DNA from: Halichoerus grypus
Taxonomy: Eukaryota; Chordata; Mammalia; Carnivora; Phocidae
Direction: 5' to 3'
Length of the DNA stretch: 64,000 bases
NCBI RefSeq assembly: GCF_964656455.1
Contig: NC_135721.1
Location: forward strand, 45,515,530-45,579,529
The notes under the pieces are model-generated. The model had not been told where the DNA came from. It did not search any database and saw nothing but the letters and a program-made list of their open reading frames with translations. Each line of letters opens with the position of its first letter. Position 1 is the first letter of the stretch. Of the stretch, positions 45,239 through 57,129 are shown in pieces. A program made the position numbers and the translations under genes.

Positions 45239-46935
45239 CACATATGAAAGAGAAAGCAAAAGCAAACAAGAGTACAAGGACTATGGAAATATAAAATTTA
45301 ATATCATTTCCCCAGAGTGAACATAAATGCTGCCAGGGTAATCAAATTAATGAATCCCAAGCATTGTTTGCCTCTATTTTTTAAGAGAGACTGAAAAAAA
45401 TATTTTGTGGGATCATTTCCTAAGAATTTTCTTATTACTGAAATAAGAAAGAAATAGACATCTTGCATTTACCAGTAAGGAAAAAAAATGCTGGTTACAG
45501 AACATTAGGATACTTAACCGGCCATGCGTTTTGTAAAAGCAATACATAATAAATATGTAATTAGCAGTTCAAGAATCTCATAAGTTGATCTATTTCTAAA
45601 TGCCTTTGGATGTGAAAAGCAAAACAGAAAACTGCAAAAGAAAACTTCAAATATTCCTATTGCATCTTTTATGTATTGGTCTTGTTATTTTGTTTCTAAA
45701 GAGAAAGTATAAGATTAGAACAGAACATTGTGCTTTTTATCCTCAAACATTTTAAAAACCTTAAATCTAATTCCCTGAAATTTCTTAATTCACTATTCAA
45801 CTTACAGGATTTTTTAAAGAATGACTCCCACCTAAAGTTTACCCAAACCTTTGGGTTATTTTTGTGTGTATGTGAAGGTGTTGTCCAGATGAGATTAAAT
45901 ATTAGCTTATTGACTTCCTTATGTTAAATTCATATCAAAATGAAAATAGGGTTTAGTGACTAAAATTTTGCCATAGTGATTATAAATATAGGGTAATAGA
46001 CAATACAGGGCAGAGGTCTGTTTTCTTCAGGGTGCTTGTTCACTGCATAAGAGAATCTGAACTGTTGAAAATAAAACAGATGCTCTGAAAATTATCAGGC
46101 TTGTATTTAATTTATGCAGTTTTCCCATTAATAGCATTATCTATTTAACACATCCATTACATATCCTCAGTGTTAATTTAGGCAGAAAAAATGTAGCAAC
46201 TTCAAAAGGAAATCTTCCATTAAATTAAGGATATTGACTTTAATGGATGTCCCAAATAGACATGAAAATTAACAGGATGAAAAAACAAGTTGATTAAAAG
46301 TGGTCCCATTATAATTTGTTATGCCCCATAGAATGAAAATATTAAGACGGAATTCACTAAAAAATAGTGCCAATGAAAGCTCTTTGTACTTTAAAATGCA
46401 TGACTTTAAAGCTGTCAAATCATAGAATCTTATATAAAAATATGTCTTTCTACAACTCTGACTAAACCTGTGTCTTGCAAAGAAAACCTTGATATTTACA
46501 AGATTCACTTTGTTTTGATGATCAAGGAATTGGAAATGGTGATCAATTCACTTGTTTAATGGCCTCATTTCATGGAGGTACTGTACCAGCTGAGACATGG
46601 GTAAATTGCTGTTCCTTTCTGTTCCCATTTTCTCCTCTCTCTGTATCCTACACCTTCACAAATATCTATTACCATGTCCATCAGATCGATTGAAATTCTT
46701 CTTTAATGATTCATTCTTTTGGACATCAAAATCTTTTTATTTCTCAAGACACTCCTATGAAAGTGCTAATATGCCTGAGTCATCGACTAACAAACAGCTC
46801 AATAAAAGTCACAGGTGGCAAGGATTATCCAGCTAGGGTGGAGAAGGAGAAGCAAAGACCTGTGCAAATGGGCACAATACAGGGCAGGGAAAAGGTGACT
46901 TAACAGGGTGAAAGGGAAGGTGAGTGGGAACTCAA
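45239..46935. other. non-coding sequence, nothing recognised
   Basis: AT-rich sequence. The 46,090-46,260 part is rich in TTAAT/ATTAA words and could be a conserved non-coding element. The frames at 46,269-46,508 and 46,597-46,903 have no recognisable domain. Confidence 0.45.
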
Positions 46936-46946
46936 GACAAACTAAC

Positions 46947-47620
46947 TTTTTTTTTTTTTAATTTTTTTATTGTTATGTTAATCCCCATACATTACATCAT
47001 TAGTTTTAGATATAGTGTTCCATGATTCATTGTTTGTGCATAACACCCAGTGCTCCATGCAGAACGTGCCCTCCTCAATACCCATCACCAGGCTAACCCA
47101 TCCTCCCAACCCCCTCCCCTCTAGAACCCTCAGTTTGTTTTTCAGAGTCCATTGTCTCTCATGGTTCTTCTCCCCCTCCGATTTCCCCCCCTTCATTCTT
47201 CCCCTCCTGCTACATTCTTCTTCTTCTTTTTTTCTTTCTTAACATATATTGCATTATTTGTTTCAGAGGTACAGATCTGAGATTCAACAGTCTTGCACAA
47301 TTCACAGCGCTTACCAGAACACATACCCTCCCCAGTGTCCATCACCCATTCACCCCATCCCTCCCACCCCACCCCCCACTCCAGCAACCCTCCGTTTGTT
47401 TCCTGAGATTAAGAATTCCTCATATCAGTGAGGTCATATGATACATGTCTTTCTCTGTTTGACTTATTTCGCTCAGCATAATACCCTCCAGTTCCATCCA
47501 CGTCGTTGCAAATGGCAAGATCTCATTCCTTTTGATGGCTGCATAATATTCCATTGTATATATATACCACATCTTCTTTATCCATTCATCTGTTGATGGA
47601 CATCTTGGCTCTTTCCACAG
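46947..47620 (-). repeat. carnivore L1, ORF2 end plus 3' UTR, 5'-truncated
   Basis: The plus strand starts with a T run (reversed poly-A). It continues through two related 3' UTR modules (46,980-47,150 and 47,240-47,420) and then the reversed ORF2 C-terminal end ('ccattcatctgttgatggac', 'atcttggctctttccacag'). The structure is the same as the plus-strand L1 at 59,038. It stops abruptly at 47,620, where a SINE in the same orientation begins. Confidence 0.92.
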
Positions 47621-47636
47621 TTTTTTTTTTAAGATT

Positions 47637-47671
<35 letters not shown>

Positions 47672-47874
47672 TTTGAGAGACAGAGAGAGAGAGAGAGAGA
47701 AAGCATGTGTGCATGTGTGGAGATGGGCAGAGGGAGAGGGAGAGGAAGAATCTCAAGCAGACTCTGTGCTGAGTGTAGAGCCCGACACGGGGCTCGATCC
47801 CATGACCCTGAGATCATGACCTTAGCCTAAATCAAGAGTCAGATGCTCAACCGACTGAGCCACCCAGGCGCCCC
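47621..47874 (-). repeat. Can-SINE, full length, minus strand, joined to the L1
   Basis: Reversed tail with nine or ten TTTA units (47,637-47,672), a (GA)n tract, body, and the intact reversed head 'gagccacccaggcgcccc' ending at 47,874. It abuts the L1 5' break with no flanking duplication between the two. The outer flanks of the whole composite share gacaaa (46,936-46,941 and 47,875-47,880). Confidence 0.95.
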
Positions 47875-47959
47875 GACAAATCATCCTCCTTTATGATATT
47901 GTGTATGTCTAGTTTGGCAATTTAACTTTATAACTTTTGGTTTTTTTTTTTTAATCCAC

Positions 47960-48900
47960 TGATTCATCTATTAAAACTTTTATTGAACACTTATAATCTG
48001 ATTGGCTTTGTGTAGGCACTGGACATATAAAGATAAATATGAGAGAGTCCCAATTCAGTCTAGTGTAATTAATGAACTATAAGTGTAAATTATCACATGG
48101 TAATGCATTTTCAATTATTCATTTATAAGATGCTTACTGAGGGCCTTCCCTATACAGGGCACGGGCTAAAGATGTCCAATAACATTACTGTCTTAACTAG
48201 GAGCTATCTAGGAGCTATCTAGTGGGAAAAGAAAAATAATTGTAAAACCCCACAGAATATGTATAATATGTCATGTTTTGATAAATGCACAGAGAAAATA
48301 AGTGTTACAGAGGTAATGGTAACTATGGTTAGTGAGAAGAGGGGAGGGATGGTTGGAATAGGTTTCAAAGAAGAGTTGGAACATGAGCCTTCTTGAAGGA
48401 GGCCTAAGAATTAACCAGGTAGAAAACTCTAGAGAAGGAATTGAATATTCTGGGCAATGAACACACCAAGTACAATGGCTTGGAAGTGTTAAATGACATG
48501 ATGTAGCCAAAGAAATTTAAATAATATCTTATGTTTTAATTACCTGTGCTTGTAGAGTAAATACACATAGAGCTCAATGGTGGAGACATGTTTTGGTGGG
48601 AGATAAGAATGAAAAAGTAATCTGTTACTGGGTCATAGAGCACCTTTAATCCTGTACAAAAACATTTGACCATCAAGCAATAAATAATAAATGGTAGCAA
48701 AGCATGGAAGGATGGACAAACAACATAATCAGATTGATACTAAAGAAACTTCGGCCTGAGTGGTAGCCTGGCAAATGAATTAGAGGAGGGTCAGCAGAAG
48801 TCAGGTAGATCTTTTAGGAGGCTATTTCATGGTCTAGACTCTAGATAGCTAATGAGGCATGAACTAAGAAAAGGGGATAGTATCAGAAATGTAAGTGGTC
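47960..48900 (-). repeat. ancient L2-like repeat, antisense
   Basis: 'tttattgaacacttataatc' and 'gtaggcactggacatataaa' are reversed L2 3' end wording. Later parts ('gtttcaaagaagagttggaa', 'atattctgggcaatgaacac', 'aggctatttcatggtctaga') keep the order of a long ancient antisense repeat that recurs at 50,390-51,900. A short tandem (aggagctatct twice) lies at about 48,199-48,221. Confidence 0.5.
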
Positions 48901-50153
48901 AAATAACAATGTGGAAGAAGAATAACATGGGCTGTAAAATGAGGATCCTTGAGAGTCAGATTCCTGAAAATATCCTATCTTTCAGAAAATATCCTAATAA
49001 ATTTTAATTCCACAGGGTCTTCTATTATACGTTTATTACTACACAAAATTAGAATTATCTTCTTCATAGAAAAGGGCATTTGGAGGAGAACCAAGCAAGG
49101 GTGACCTTATTTTCACACCAGTCATCATGGAGAGACCTGCGTCTAAATAATCTCCTTTTAGTGGACATAAAGGAAGGGCAAACGGGTGCAGTTTCACAAC
49201 CTTCCTTGGCAATTTGGGAACAAGACCTATTACCATTTTTTTTCCAATTAAGCCCTAACTTTTCAATTTTCTAGGTCACTTTTCTAAGCTGTCCCTTTCT
49301 TTCTTAAAACCCGTGACCCAAATACATAACTTATTAAGGTAGTGGTGTTTCCTTTTGCCCAAGCCTCTGCAGAGAGATGCAGATGGTGCTGCCTTATCTG
49401 TCAATCCAGACATTTCCCACAGTTCAGATCTTAAGTCATCATCTTTCTGCTTTAGTGCGTGACTGTGGCCAGATGACCTTAACTTCTGTGTCTCTCAGCA
49501 CTCGCAAGTAGGAAAGACACAGCTGAATCACTGGAAAGCATGGTCCTCCATGAAGCACCCAGGTTGCTTAGTAACCAGGAAGCGTAATTCAGAATTTAAG
49601 GAACCAAGGCTCCAGGAGTTTAGTCTAAGCTCTTTCTAATAAAGTGCTGCTCCCAAAGATAAAACATTTAACTAGTCAGTCTCTTTTATTATTTGATTTT
49701 TGTTGAATGCTGTAAATATTTTTTCATATAAAACATATGCAAGGCAAGCACAGATTGAACAAAGCTCTTTGTGCTCTGAAAGAAAAAGAAATTAGGAAAG
49801 AAAAGAACTTGACAAAAGTCCTTGTTTACAAGTGAGCTCTGTATAATCATGCTCTGTATAACTAAGCACTTTTTTTTCCTTTCATTAAAGTCATTAGTGA
49901 TTATCAGCAATTGGTATATTCGAGTTTCATTTATATTTGTTAATGGCACCGGCTTAGAATGTCTAGCAGACACTCTGATTCAGTAAGTTTCACGTAATGA
50001 CATATAATCTATTGTCTTCCTTAAATCAGTGAATGCTTGTCCTTAACAATATAGTGTGCTAATTGCCTTCCTTTACTTTGTCTTTTCATTATCATTTTAT
50101 CTCTCTGTTCAACATATTGCCAGTAACCTAGTCATATTTACTGAGCCTCTTTT
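48901..50153. other. non-coding sequence, nothing recognised
   Basis: Balanced composition at about 49,320-49,620, without a recognised repeat or frame. Confidence 0.45.
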
Positions 50154-50170
50154 TACGTGCTACCATTCTT

Positions 50171-50368
50171 TTTTTTTTTTTTTAACTTTTTTTAATTTTT
50201 TTGAGAGAGGTTGGGGAGGAGCAGAGGGAGAGGGAGAGAGAGAATCTCGAGCAGGCTCCACACCCAGCATGGAGCCTGACATGGGGCTCGATTTCACAAC
50301 CCTGAGATGATGACCTGAGCCAAAATCAAGAGTTGGACATTTAACTGACTGAGCCACCCAGGCACCCC
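50171..50368 (-). repeat. Can-SINE, minus strand, with 17-bp target-site duplication
   Basis: Reversed tail (T runs), 'gagagaatctcgagcaggct', body and reversed head 'gagccacccaggcacccc'. The flanking duplication ta(c/t)gtgctaccattctt lies at 50,154-50,170 and 50,369-50,385 with one mismatch. A 73-codon reverse frame is SINE read-through. Confidence 0.95.
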
Positions 50369-50706
50369 TATGTGCTACCATTCTTAATAAATTATGGGTC
50401 TATCTAACCAGGTCAGAGGTGTCCTGTTTTGCAAAGTCTAGTTAGGGAAATGGACATTTAATCAACTAATCATACAAATATATATAATCACACCTTGTAA
50501 TAGTTGGTTTGAGTGAAAAATGCTGGAAGCCGTGAAGAATTTATAACAAGAAAATCTAAAGTAGACAATAGAAAAAATGAAGCATCAGGAAGAATGCCCC
50601 AGAAGAAATAAAATTTGAGCTCAAATATGGAAAACAAGTAGAAAGTAAGAAAAGGGAGGAGAGAAAGAAACAGTTGCAAGTGAAGGAATCAGTGTATACA
50701 AAAGTT

Positions 50707-50878
50707 CAGTGGTTCTCATCTGGAGGGCTTGTTAAAACATACATTTCTGAGCCCCATCCTAAAGCTTATGTTTCAGCAGGCCTGAGTCAGGGTCCACAAA
50801 TTTGCACATATTGCATTTGCAACGTTTTCAGGTGACACAGCTCTTGCTGGGCTGGAGAACATACTTTGAGAACCACTG
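50707..50878 (+). mobile_element. MER5A-type hAT-Charlie DNA transposon
   Basis: It starts 'cagtggttctcatctggagg', continues 'cttgttaaaacatacatttc', 'tgagccccatcctaaagctt', and ends 'actttgagaaccactg'. The terminal repeats cagtggttctca and tgagaaccactg are inverse. About 172 bp, close to the usual size. No clear 8-bp duplication remains. Confidence 0.88.
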
Positions 50879-51318
50879 GTTCTAACCACTGGCTTAGAGA
50901 ATTGAAGAAAGGTCATTATGGTGAGTCCATAGTTAACCATGGAACAAGTGATAGAGGAGACAGAAATGTAGAGAGAAGACAGATTAATTAAGTCCTTAAA
51001 AGATTTTTTCATAGTTTAAGAGCAATTGGAATGACTTTAGTGGATTTTACTCCAGGAACTGATTTGATGACATCTGTCTTAAAAAAAAAAAAAAAAAAAA
51101 TCCTGGGTATATGGTGTGCAGAATAAGTTGAGGGAAGTAAGAAGAATGTGTGGTGGAAGAAGAGCCTGTTAGGAGATTATTCCAGGAGTTCAGAGGAGAG
51201 CAGTGGCAGGGTGACAGGAATGGCAGGGCAAAGATTTAGAGAGATACAAGGGATAATCAGTAGGGAAAAAAGTCAGTAAGACTTGGTAATAATTTCAGTG
51301 TAAGAATATTGGAGAGGG

Positions 51319-51508
51319 GGAGCCTGGGTGGCTCAGTGGTTAAGCGTCTGCCTCCGGCTCAGTTCATGATCCGAATCAAGCCCCGCATAGGGCTCCCTGC
51401 TCAACAGGGAGCCTGCATCTCCCTCTCCCACTCCCCCTGCTTGTGTTCCCACCCTCGCTGTGTCTCTCTCTGTTAAATAAGTAAGTAAAACCTTAAAAAA
51501 AAAAAAAA
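51319..51508 (+). repeat. Can-SINE, with 15-bp target-site duplication, short internal deletion
   Basis: Head 'ggagcctgggtggctcagtg', body shortened at 'gatccgaatcaagccccgca' (the 'cagggtcctggg' block is missing), 'ctccctctcccactccccct', (AAAT)-like tail and A run. The duplication ga(a/g)tattggagaggg lies at 51,304-51,318 and 51,509-51,523 with one mismatch. Confidence 0.94.
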
Positions 51509-51674
51509 GAGTATTGGAGAGGGAAGAGTTAAGAATGACTCCAAGAATTCTATTTCCTGCTTCCTAGATTGTAGTGTGTGGTACTATCCAGGGAAGAAGA
51601 TTCTTAAAAGAAGGACAGATTGAAAGTGGAGGTAGTGAAAAGGGAATTATAATGCAGATTTAGGAAATTGAGGG

Positions 51675-51732
51675 TTTTGTTTTGTTTGGGGGTTTTTTGT
51701 TTTGGGGGGGTTTTGTTTTGTTTTGTTTTAAT
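51675..51732. repeat. (TTTTG)n tract with G runs
   Basis: 'ttttgttttgtttgggggtt' is followed by 'ttttgttttggggggg' and several TTTTG units. Three G runs of 5 to 7 lie within about 40 bases. Confidence 0.88.
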
Positions 51733-51900
51733 GGAAATGCCAAATGCTCATTTGGATATACTTGGATTCAGACTTGGAGCTGAGATGAGAAGTAGGTGCC
51801 AAGAATAAAAATTTTAAAGTTGTTGACCTATTGATGGAATTTGGAGTTTTGTATATGGATCAAGTCATCAAAGATTTAAGTATAGAATGAGATTACAAAA

Positions 51901-53959
51901 AGGCTTAGAACTAGTTTAAGGAAACAAAACTAGACAGCAAAGAATATGAGCTGATGAAGGAAACAAAATAATAGAAATGTAGGTGGAAAAAATAATACAG
52001 TGCTGTGAGATGTCTAATCATTTTCAAATGTAAATTCTCTTTATGGAAATTCTTGCTGTCTAATAATATGATCTTATAATTCATAGTCCACAGCAGGCTA
52101 TTTTTTAACTTGAAAGTGGCATTATCAATAAATCTGGAAAAACAGTTCTAAACAAGAACTACCAGTGCAAACTGGAATATATGGTCTCTCTACATTATAG
52201 AGTGGATCTTCTAGACCAGTGTTTTAAATTTTCTACTATATTTTCACTTATTTCAGTTGCTTCATTTTCTACTTTCTGGGAGATTTCTTCAATAATTGTT
52301 GAAACACTAAAAAGCTTATTAGAAGATTTATCTGGGGACATTTGATTCCTATGGCTTTACTGGACAGAGATCAGGAAGATAGCAGGGCATGACTTTTTTG
52401 GGGGGGGCGGACCTTTTCCCCTACCAAATATCAGCATTTCAGTATTTTTGTTTGTTTCCTGTAGATAATACAATTTATTCAGCCATCTTCCAGTATTTGG
52501 TCTATTTTCAGGGAGTAGATTGGGGGAGAAGAGGGAGGTCTCTGAGTTTGGCCCATGTCTCTTGCGCTTGTCCCGGATTCAATCTGATGCCTTGCCTCCC
52601 TGCACGCCTGTGGGTCTCACCTCCTCTGCATCCAGAGCCTCTGCAGCTCTGTCTACCTGCAGAATTGTCCCTCTGCTTCCTACAGTCTGAAGGACTAGGC
52701 CTTTTAAGCGATTTTAGCACCAGTCTCTGACCATCCACTATCATTCCTGCTGGACCGTCTCAGGAGATTGGTGAGACAAATAGGCCCTTTTCCTATCAGA
52801 ATCTTCTCTGTAGACACTTGGAATGTAAATTCCTCCACTCTGCTAAATCATTTACAACTCTTTTGTCTTCTTTGTTTTCCAGAAATCAGTGGAAATATTA
52901 TTTTGTTCCATATGTCTACTTAACATTTTTACATTTAAAATTTGTTCCACTTGAAATTTACCTTGCAATATAACTAGGTAAAAACCTTCATTTTTTCCTG
53001 CTAAAAATAAGCAGTTGTTCTAGTGCAATATATTTAATTATCTAATATTTTCTCAGCAATTAATGATCTTACTTTTTTTTATAGACTAAGGACTTTATAC
53101 ACTTCCTTGGATTTGAAAATCTTTTTCTCAAGGTTTCGAATGTATTAAACAAATGAAATTATATGTAAAACTATGTAACACGTTACTTTGAACATGCTAC
53201 TAACACAGTAGATACTACTGTACTCTTTCCTTCTCAAGTACAATAATTAGAGTAGTTAAAAATAAAACTTTATAAATATGCTGAACAAGTAGAAAGTAGA
53301 AGAAAGCTTTGCATTTTATATCATTGTTCCATTTTTTTCTCTCGTGTATTGAGCAGAAACTCTCCTTTGTCCTTTTCTTAGCGTATTATGATGACATGAC
53401 TCCCTTTTAATTTTAAGGCTTTCTCAACTTATGAAAGCCATTCACTGTGACTTCTTTTGGTGAATGGCTCATTATATTTTCCAAGACCCTGTTGTTTTAC
53501 CATCTTGGAAAACAAATAAAAATGACACTTCTAAACACTCCACTAAAACAAATTAGATTTATTCTGAAGAGCTCAGTGAACAGCATTTTGAATGAGATCC
53601 ATAATGGGCTTTTTAATTAAATGAATATAGTCATTTCATAGAGGCAATTCTCATTAGTAGAGTAGTATTGAGATGACCGTTTCATTCTAATTGTGCTGTG
53701 TGTTTATATAAGGGGCCTCATTTTAGGGTTGGTTTGAATAGATTTATATCTAATCATGTCTTGACACCTAGTGCACATTTGAAAGGTAAATATTACTGCT
53801 TTTCCAAAAACAAATAGTAATAAAGCAATAGAATAAAATAAATAAAAATATTTTTTCCAGTAATTTGCTTTTCTTTTATTTGAATTGGGTGGAAGAGAAA
53901 TTCAATTTCACATATCATCTTCTATTCATTACTTGGCTTTTCTCTTATTTCTTTACCTT
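51901..53959. other. non-coding sequence with a GC-rich block and paired hairpins
   Basis: The 52,500-52,760 part is clearly richer in G+C than its flanks and is open for 113 codons on the plus strand (52,389-52,730) and 78 on the minus. I recognise no family in it. Back-to-back hairpins lie at 53,436-53,512. The rest is AT-rich. Confidence 0.4.
53436..53512. repeat. two adjacent perfect 10-bp hairpins
   Basis: First hairpin: agccattcac (53,436-53,445) and gtgaatggct (53,460-53,469), loop 14. Second: ttttccaaga (53,477-53,486) and tcttggaaaa (53,503-53,512), loop 16. They are separated by 7 bases. Confidence 0.85.
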
Positions 53960-54359
53960 CAGTAATGGACTGAATGTTTGTGTCTCCTAAAAGTTCATTA
54001 TATTGAAGCCCTAATCCCCAGTGTTGTTGTATTTGGAGATGGGCCTTTAAGGAAGTAATGAAGGTTAAATGAAGTCATAAGGGTGGGGCCCTGATCTGAT
54101 AGGATAGTGTCCTTAAAAGAAGAGACACCAGAGACCTCACTTGCTCTCCTCCACATTCATGAACCCAAGTAAGGCCATGGAGGCCACATACAATAGAGAA
54201 TGCTGTAAACTGCAAGCCAGGAAGAGTCTTCACCAAAAACCAACCATACTGTACCCTGATCTCAAACTTCCAGCCTCCAGAACTGTGAGAAAATGATTTT
54301 CTATTGTATACGCCACTCAGTCTGTGGTATTTTTATGGCAGCTTGAGCTGACTATTGCA
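53960..54359 (+). repeat. MLT1-type ERVL-MaLR LTR, near full length
   Basis: 'taatggactgaatgtttgtg', 'tgaagccctaatccccagtg', 'tgtatttggagatgggcctt', 'aaggttaaatgaagtcataa', 'gggtggggccctgatctgat', 'agcctccagaactgtgagaa' and 'gtctgtggtatttttatggc' follow the MLT1 LTR from end to end. It is a solo LTR, better preserved than the other two in the window. Confidence 0.9.
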
Positions 54360-54639
54360 TTTTCTTAGGTACAGTTCTGAAATGCTAATATTCTGAGTTA
54401 CTGTGAGAGTAGATGTGTAAATGTTGGATGCAGCTCCAAAGACAAATATTAAAGAACCATGAGCTTAACATATCTTTCCACAAGTTTGAACCTTCATTAC
54501 CTGAAGTGTCTTCATTGTATAGATACCATTAGGACAAGGTACCAAGAAATATTAGAACATTTTACAAGTGGAGAATGGGATTCAGGTCGAATTATCTAGA
54601 TATAAAAATATGTATGCAAGTGACTTTCTTCTATAGAGT

Positions 54640-55210
54640 ACAGTGTGAAATGTTAGGGTAAAGAGTAACTTTCTGGGGTGGGAGGGAACTTAAGAACACT
54701 ACCTCAGCTAGGTCATTAAGGATAACATCCTCAGTGATGAGTCATCTCAATAGTATGTACTCTCAGTATGATGTGATTTTCCTGCCCAAAACCCATAATC
54801 ATAGTTTAACTATGAGAAAACTATCAGACAAACCCAAATTTAAATCTAGCCTACAGAATGCCTGACCAGTACTCCTTGAACCGCAAAGGTCATCAAAAAC
54901 AAGGAAAGTCCGAGGAACTGTCACAGTTTCTAGAGTCTAAGGAGACAAGAAAAATAAATGATATGGGATTCTAAATGGGATCCTGGAATAGGTGAAAGGA
55001 TATTAGGTAAAAACTAAAGAAATGCAAATAAAGTATGAACTTCAGTGAATAATAATGTATCAGTGACGATTCATTAGTTAAGACAAATGTACCATACTAA
55101 TGTAAGATGTTAACAATAGGGGAAACTGGGCAAGGGGTATATGAGAACTCTGCACAGTACTATAACTTCTCAATAAATCTGAAAGTACTTGGAAATCAAG
55201 TTTATTTTTA
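54640..55210 (+). repeat. old L1 (L1M type) 3' UTR and tail
   Basis: 'cagacaaacccaaatttaaa', 'tgcctgaccagtactccttg', 'ggtcatcaaaaacaaggaaa', 'gtaagatgttaacaatagg' and 'ggaaactgggcaaggggtat' keep the same order as 4,430-4,935. It ends with 'ctgaaagtacttggaaatca'. Confidence 0.65.
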
Positions 55211-56663
55211 AATTGTATATGCAAGGGACGCTATATTTTTATTTGTTTTTAGTTAACAAGACCCATAGACCAGAGAGCCCCCTTTCTCCAAAGATCAGTA
55301 GGAGTCCTAATGCTGTTGGGAATCCTGCATAGACTCTTATCCATGTTGCATTTTAGGTTCCTGTTCCCAGGTACCATGTGGATTAGGCTTTTTTTTAAGT
55401 GGCTTATAGTAATCCAGTTTTATTTCATTCTTACATTTCATTTCCAGTTTGGGATTCCAAGGGGATCTGCTCACTCAGGGTCCAAGGCTAATGGGAGCTT
55501 CATATAACAATATGAACTTAAACAAATTTCCAGGTTCACCAGAACAAGAAAAGATATCCTGGATAATTTCACACAGAATTCCACTGCTTTCGTCTAGAAA
55601 TGATGCATGTTACTTTTCCTCATCACCCATTGACTAGAATTTGTCATATAACAATTGCCAGCTACAAGAAGACTAGAAAATGTAGGGAAAAAAATAGAAT
55701 ATTTGGTGAGCAGTAAATTTACCATTGATTCATATTTCCTGATTTTTTAACTATTCCTTGGCTTACTTTTATCTATTTTTTTACTACTCCCCAAAGATTT
55801 GAGAACACTGTTTTTATAAACACTACTTGATCTTTGATACTCACGATACTCTCAATCCCTTCTCTAGAGGAACTGTGAAACCCAATACAGATTTCAATTT
55901 TCCACCATCTCCTATGGACTAAACACAATATTTATGCTTCTTCCAATTTATGCCTGCCTAAGGCTTATCATTGGAAATAATAAGAAATATGAAATGACTA
56001 TATGTGAATATAGGAAATTATTAATTTATTGCCTAGTGATGGGGAAAAGTACAAGTTACTCTATGGTTCGTTTCCTGGAAAAATTACTTTAAGATTGTCT
56101 CCAATTCCAGTGTCATCAATAAGTATAAGGTTCCCAACTGCATTTTGATCAGGCTTGGTGAGGCTTTATTTTCATAAGGAAATTGCCCTCTTGCCTTGTA
56201 AATTGGATAATTACAATTCTAAAAACCCACTCAGAAATGTAAATGCCCAGTTGCCTATGAAATGCTATGTTTTGACATGCACTTATTACATCTGTGCCTG
56301 TGAGTATAGTTGAATTAGCTTTTGCTTCTTGGTACAAGTCTGTTTATATTTACCTTTCTTAATAACATCAAAAATGAAATGATGATAAATTAGAATCTCT
56401 TTCATGATGTGGTAGTTCATGACTATTAGAAAAACATATTGGCAAATTTTGACAAGAAGTGATTTAATATCTAAATACAGCTACTCATTTGTGTAATGTT
56501 ATGTTATGAATCACAACTAATCATTAAAACTCACTTTCATAGGATATATTCTGATCCCTGATATACAGATTACACATCATTCTATACTGAAAGCAACCAT
56601 TCAGCTAACCAAACACACACACAAACATACGTTTACGATTTCTTGGAAGTTCCAATCTCTTTA
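55211..56663. other. non-coding sequence, nothing clearly recognised
   Basis: The 55,250-55,620 part is of balanced composition with an acceptor-like pyrimidine tract ending in CAG at about 55,448, but the open frames behind it are short and not recognisable. Confidence 0.4.
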
Positions 56664-56784
56664 TCTTTATTTTTATTTATTTATTTATGTACTTGAATTA
56701 TCTCTACACCTAATGTGGGGCTTGAACTCAAGACCCCAAGATCAAGAATCACATGCTCTACCTACTGAGCCAACCAGATGCCCC
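56664..56784 (-). repeat. short, older Can-SINE variant, minus strand
   Basis: 'tttatttatttatttatgta' leads to 'aattatctctacacctaatg', 'tggggcttgaactcaagacc', 'ccaagatcaagaatcacatg' and 'ctctacctactgagccaacc agatgcccc' (head). This is the short carnivore SINE form without the TC-rich middle. It is diverged at head CpGs. Confidence 0.85.
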
Positions 56785-57129
56785 AGTTTTAATCTTTTCA
56801 ATTATAGGTCAAACGGTAGGAAAATGTAAGAAACCTGGAGAGGACTTTCATATACACTTGTGCTTTGTTCATGTTTTCAATCTCTTCAGCCTCTTATTTA
56901 GGAAATTTCAGATGAGCATATTCTTTACTTCTGCAATCTCTGTGTTTCACTTTACATTCACAATAATTAACTGTAGAGTTATGAGTCTATTTGACCTACA
57001 AGGCTCTTAATGTGGGCTGTTCTATTGAACCTCTTTGTTCATCAAACATATAGGTGTTATAATGGAAAGGATGAAAAGTAAGCTGATTATAGCAACTTTG
57101 AATAAATTATTTCCTCTTGGTCTTGCAAA
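56785..57129. other. non-coding sequence, nothing recognised
   Basis: Frames at 56,753-57,010 and 57,035-57,229 have no recognisable domain. Confidence 0.45.

Larger units (their letters stand above)
50390..51900 (-). repeat. ancient L2-like repeat, antisense, interrupted
   Basis: Pieces such as 'attggaatgactttagtgga', 'tttgatgacatctgtcttaa', 'ttaggagattattccaggag', 'aagagttaagaatgactcca' and 'aaatgctcatttggatatac' keep the order of the same long ancient repeat as at 47,960. It is interrupted by MER5A and a SINE. A 20-A run lies at 51,081-51,100. The family assignment is uncertain. Confidence 0.5.

Noticed and set aside
50160..50381. 73-codon reverse frame starting near the SINE head
   Set aside because: It is translation of an antisense Can-SINE, the same kind of peptide as in other copies (59,898-60,095).
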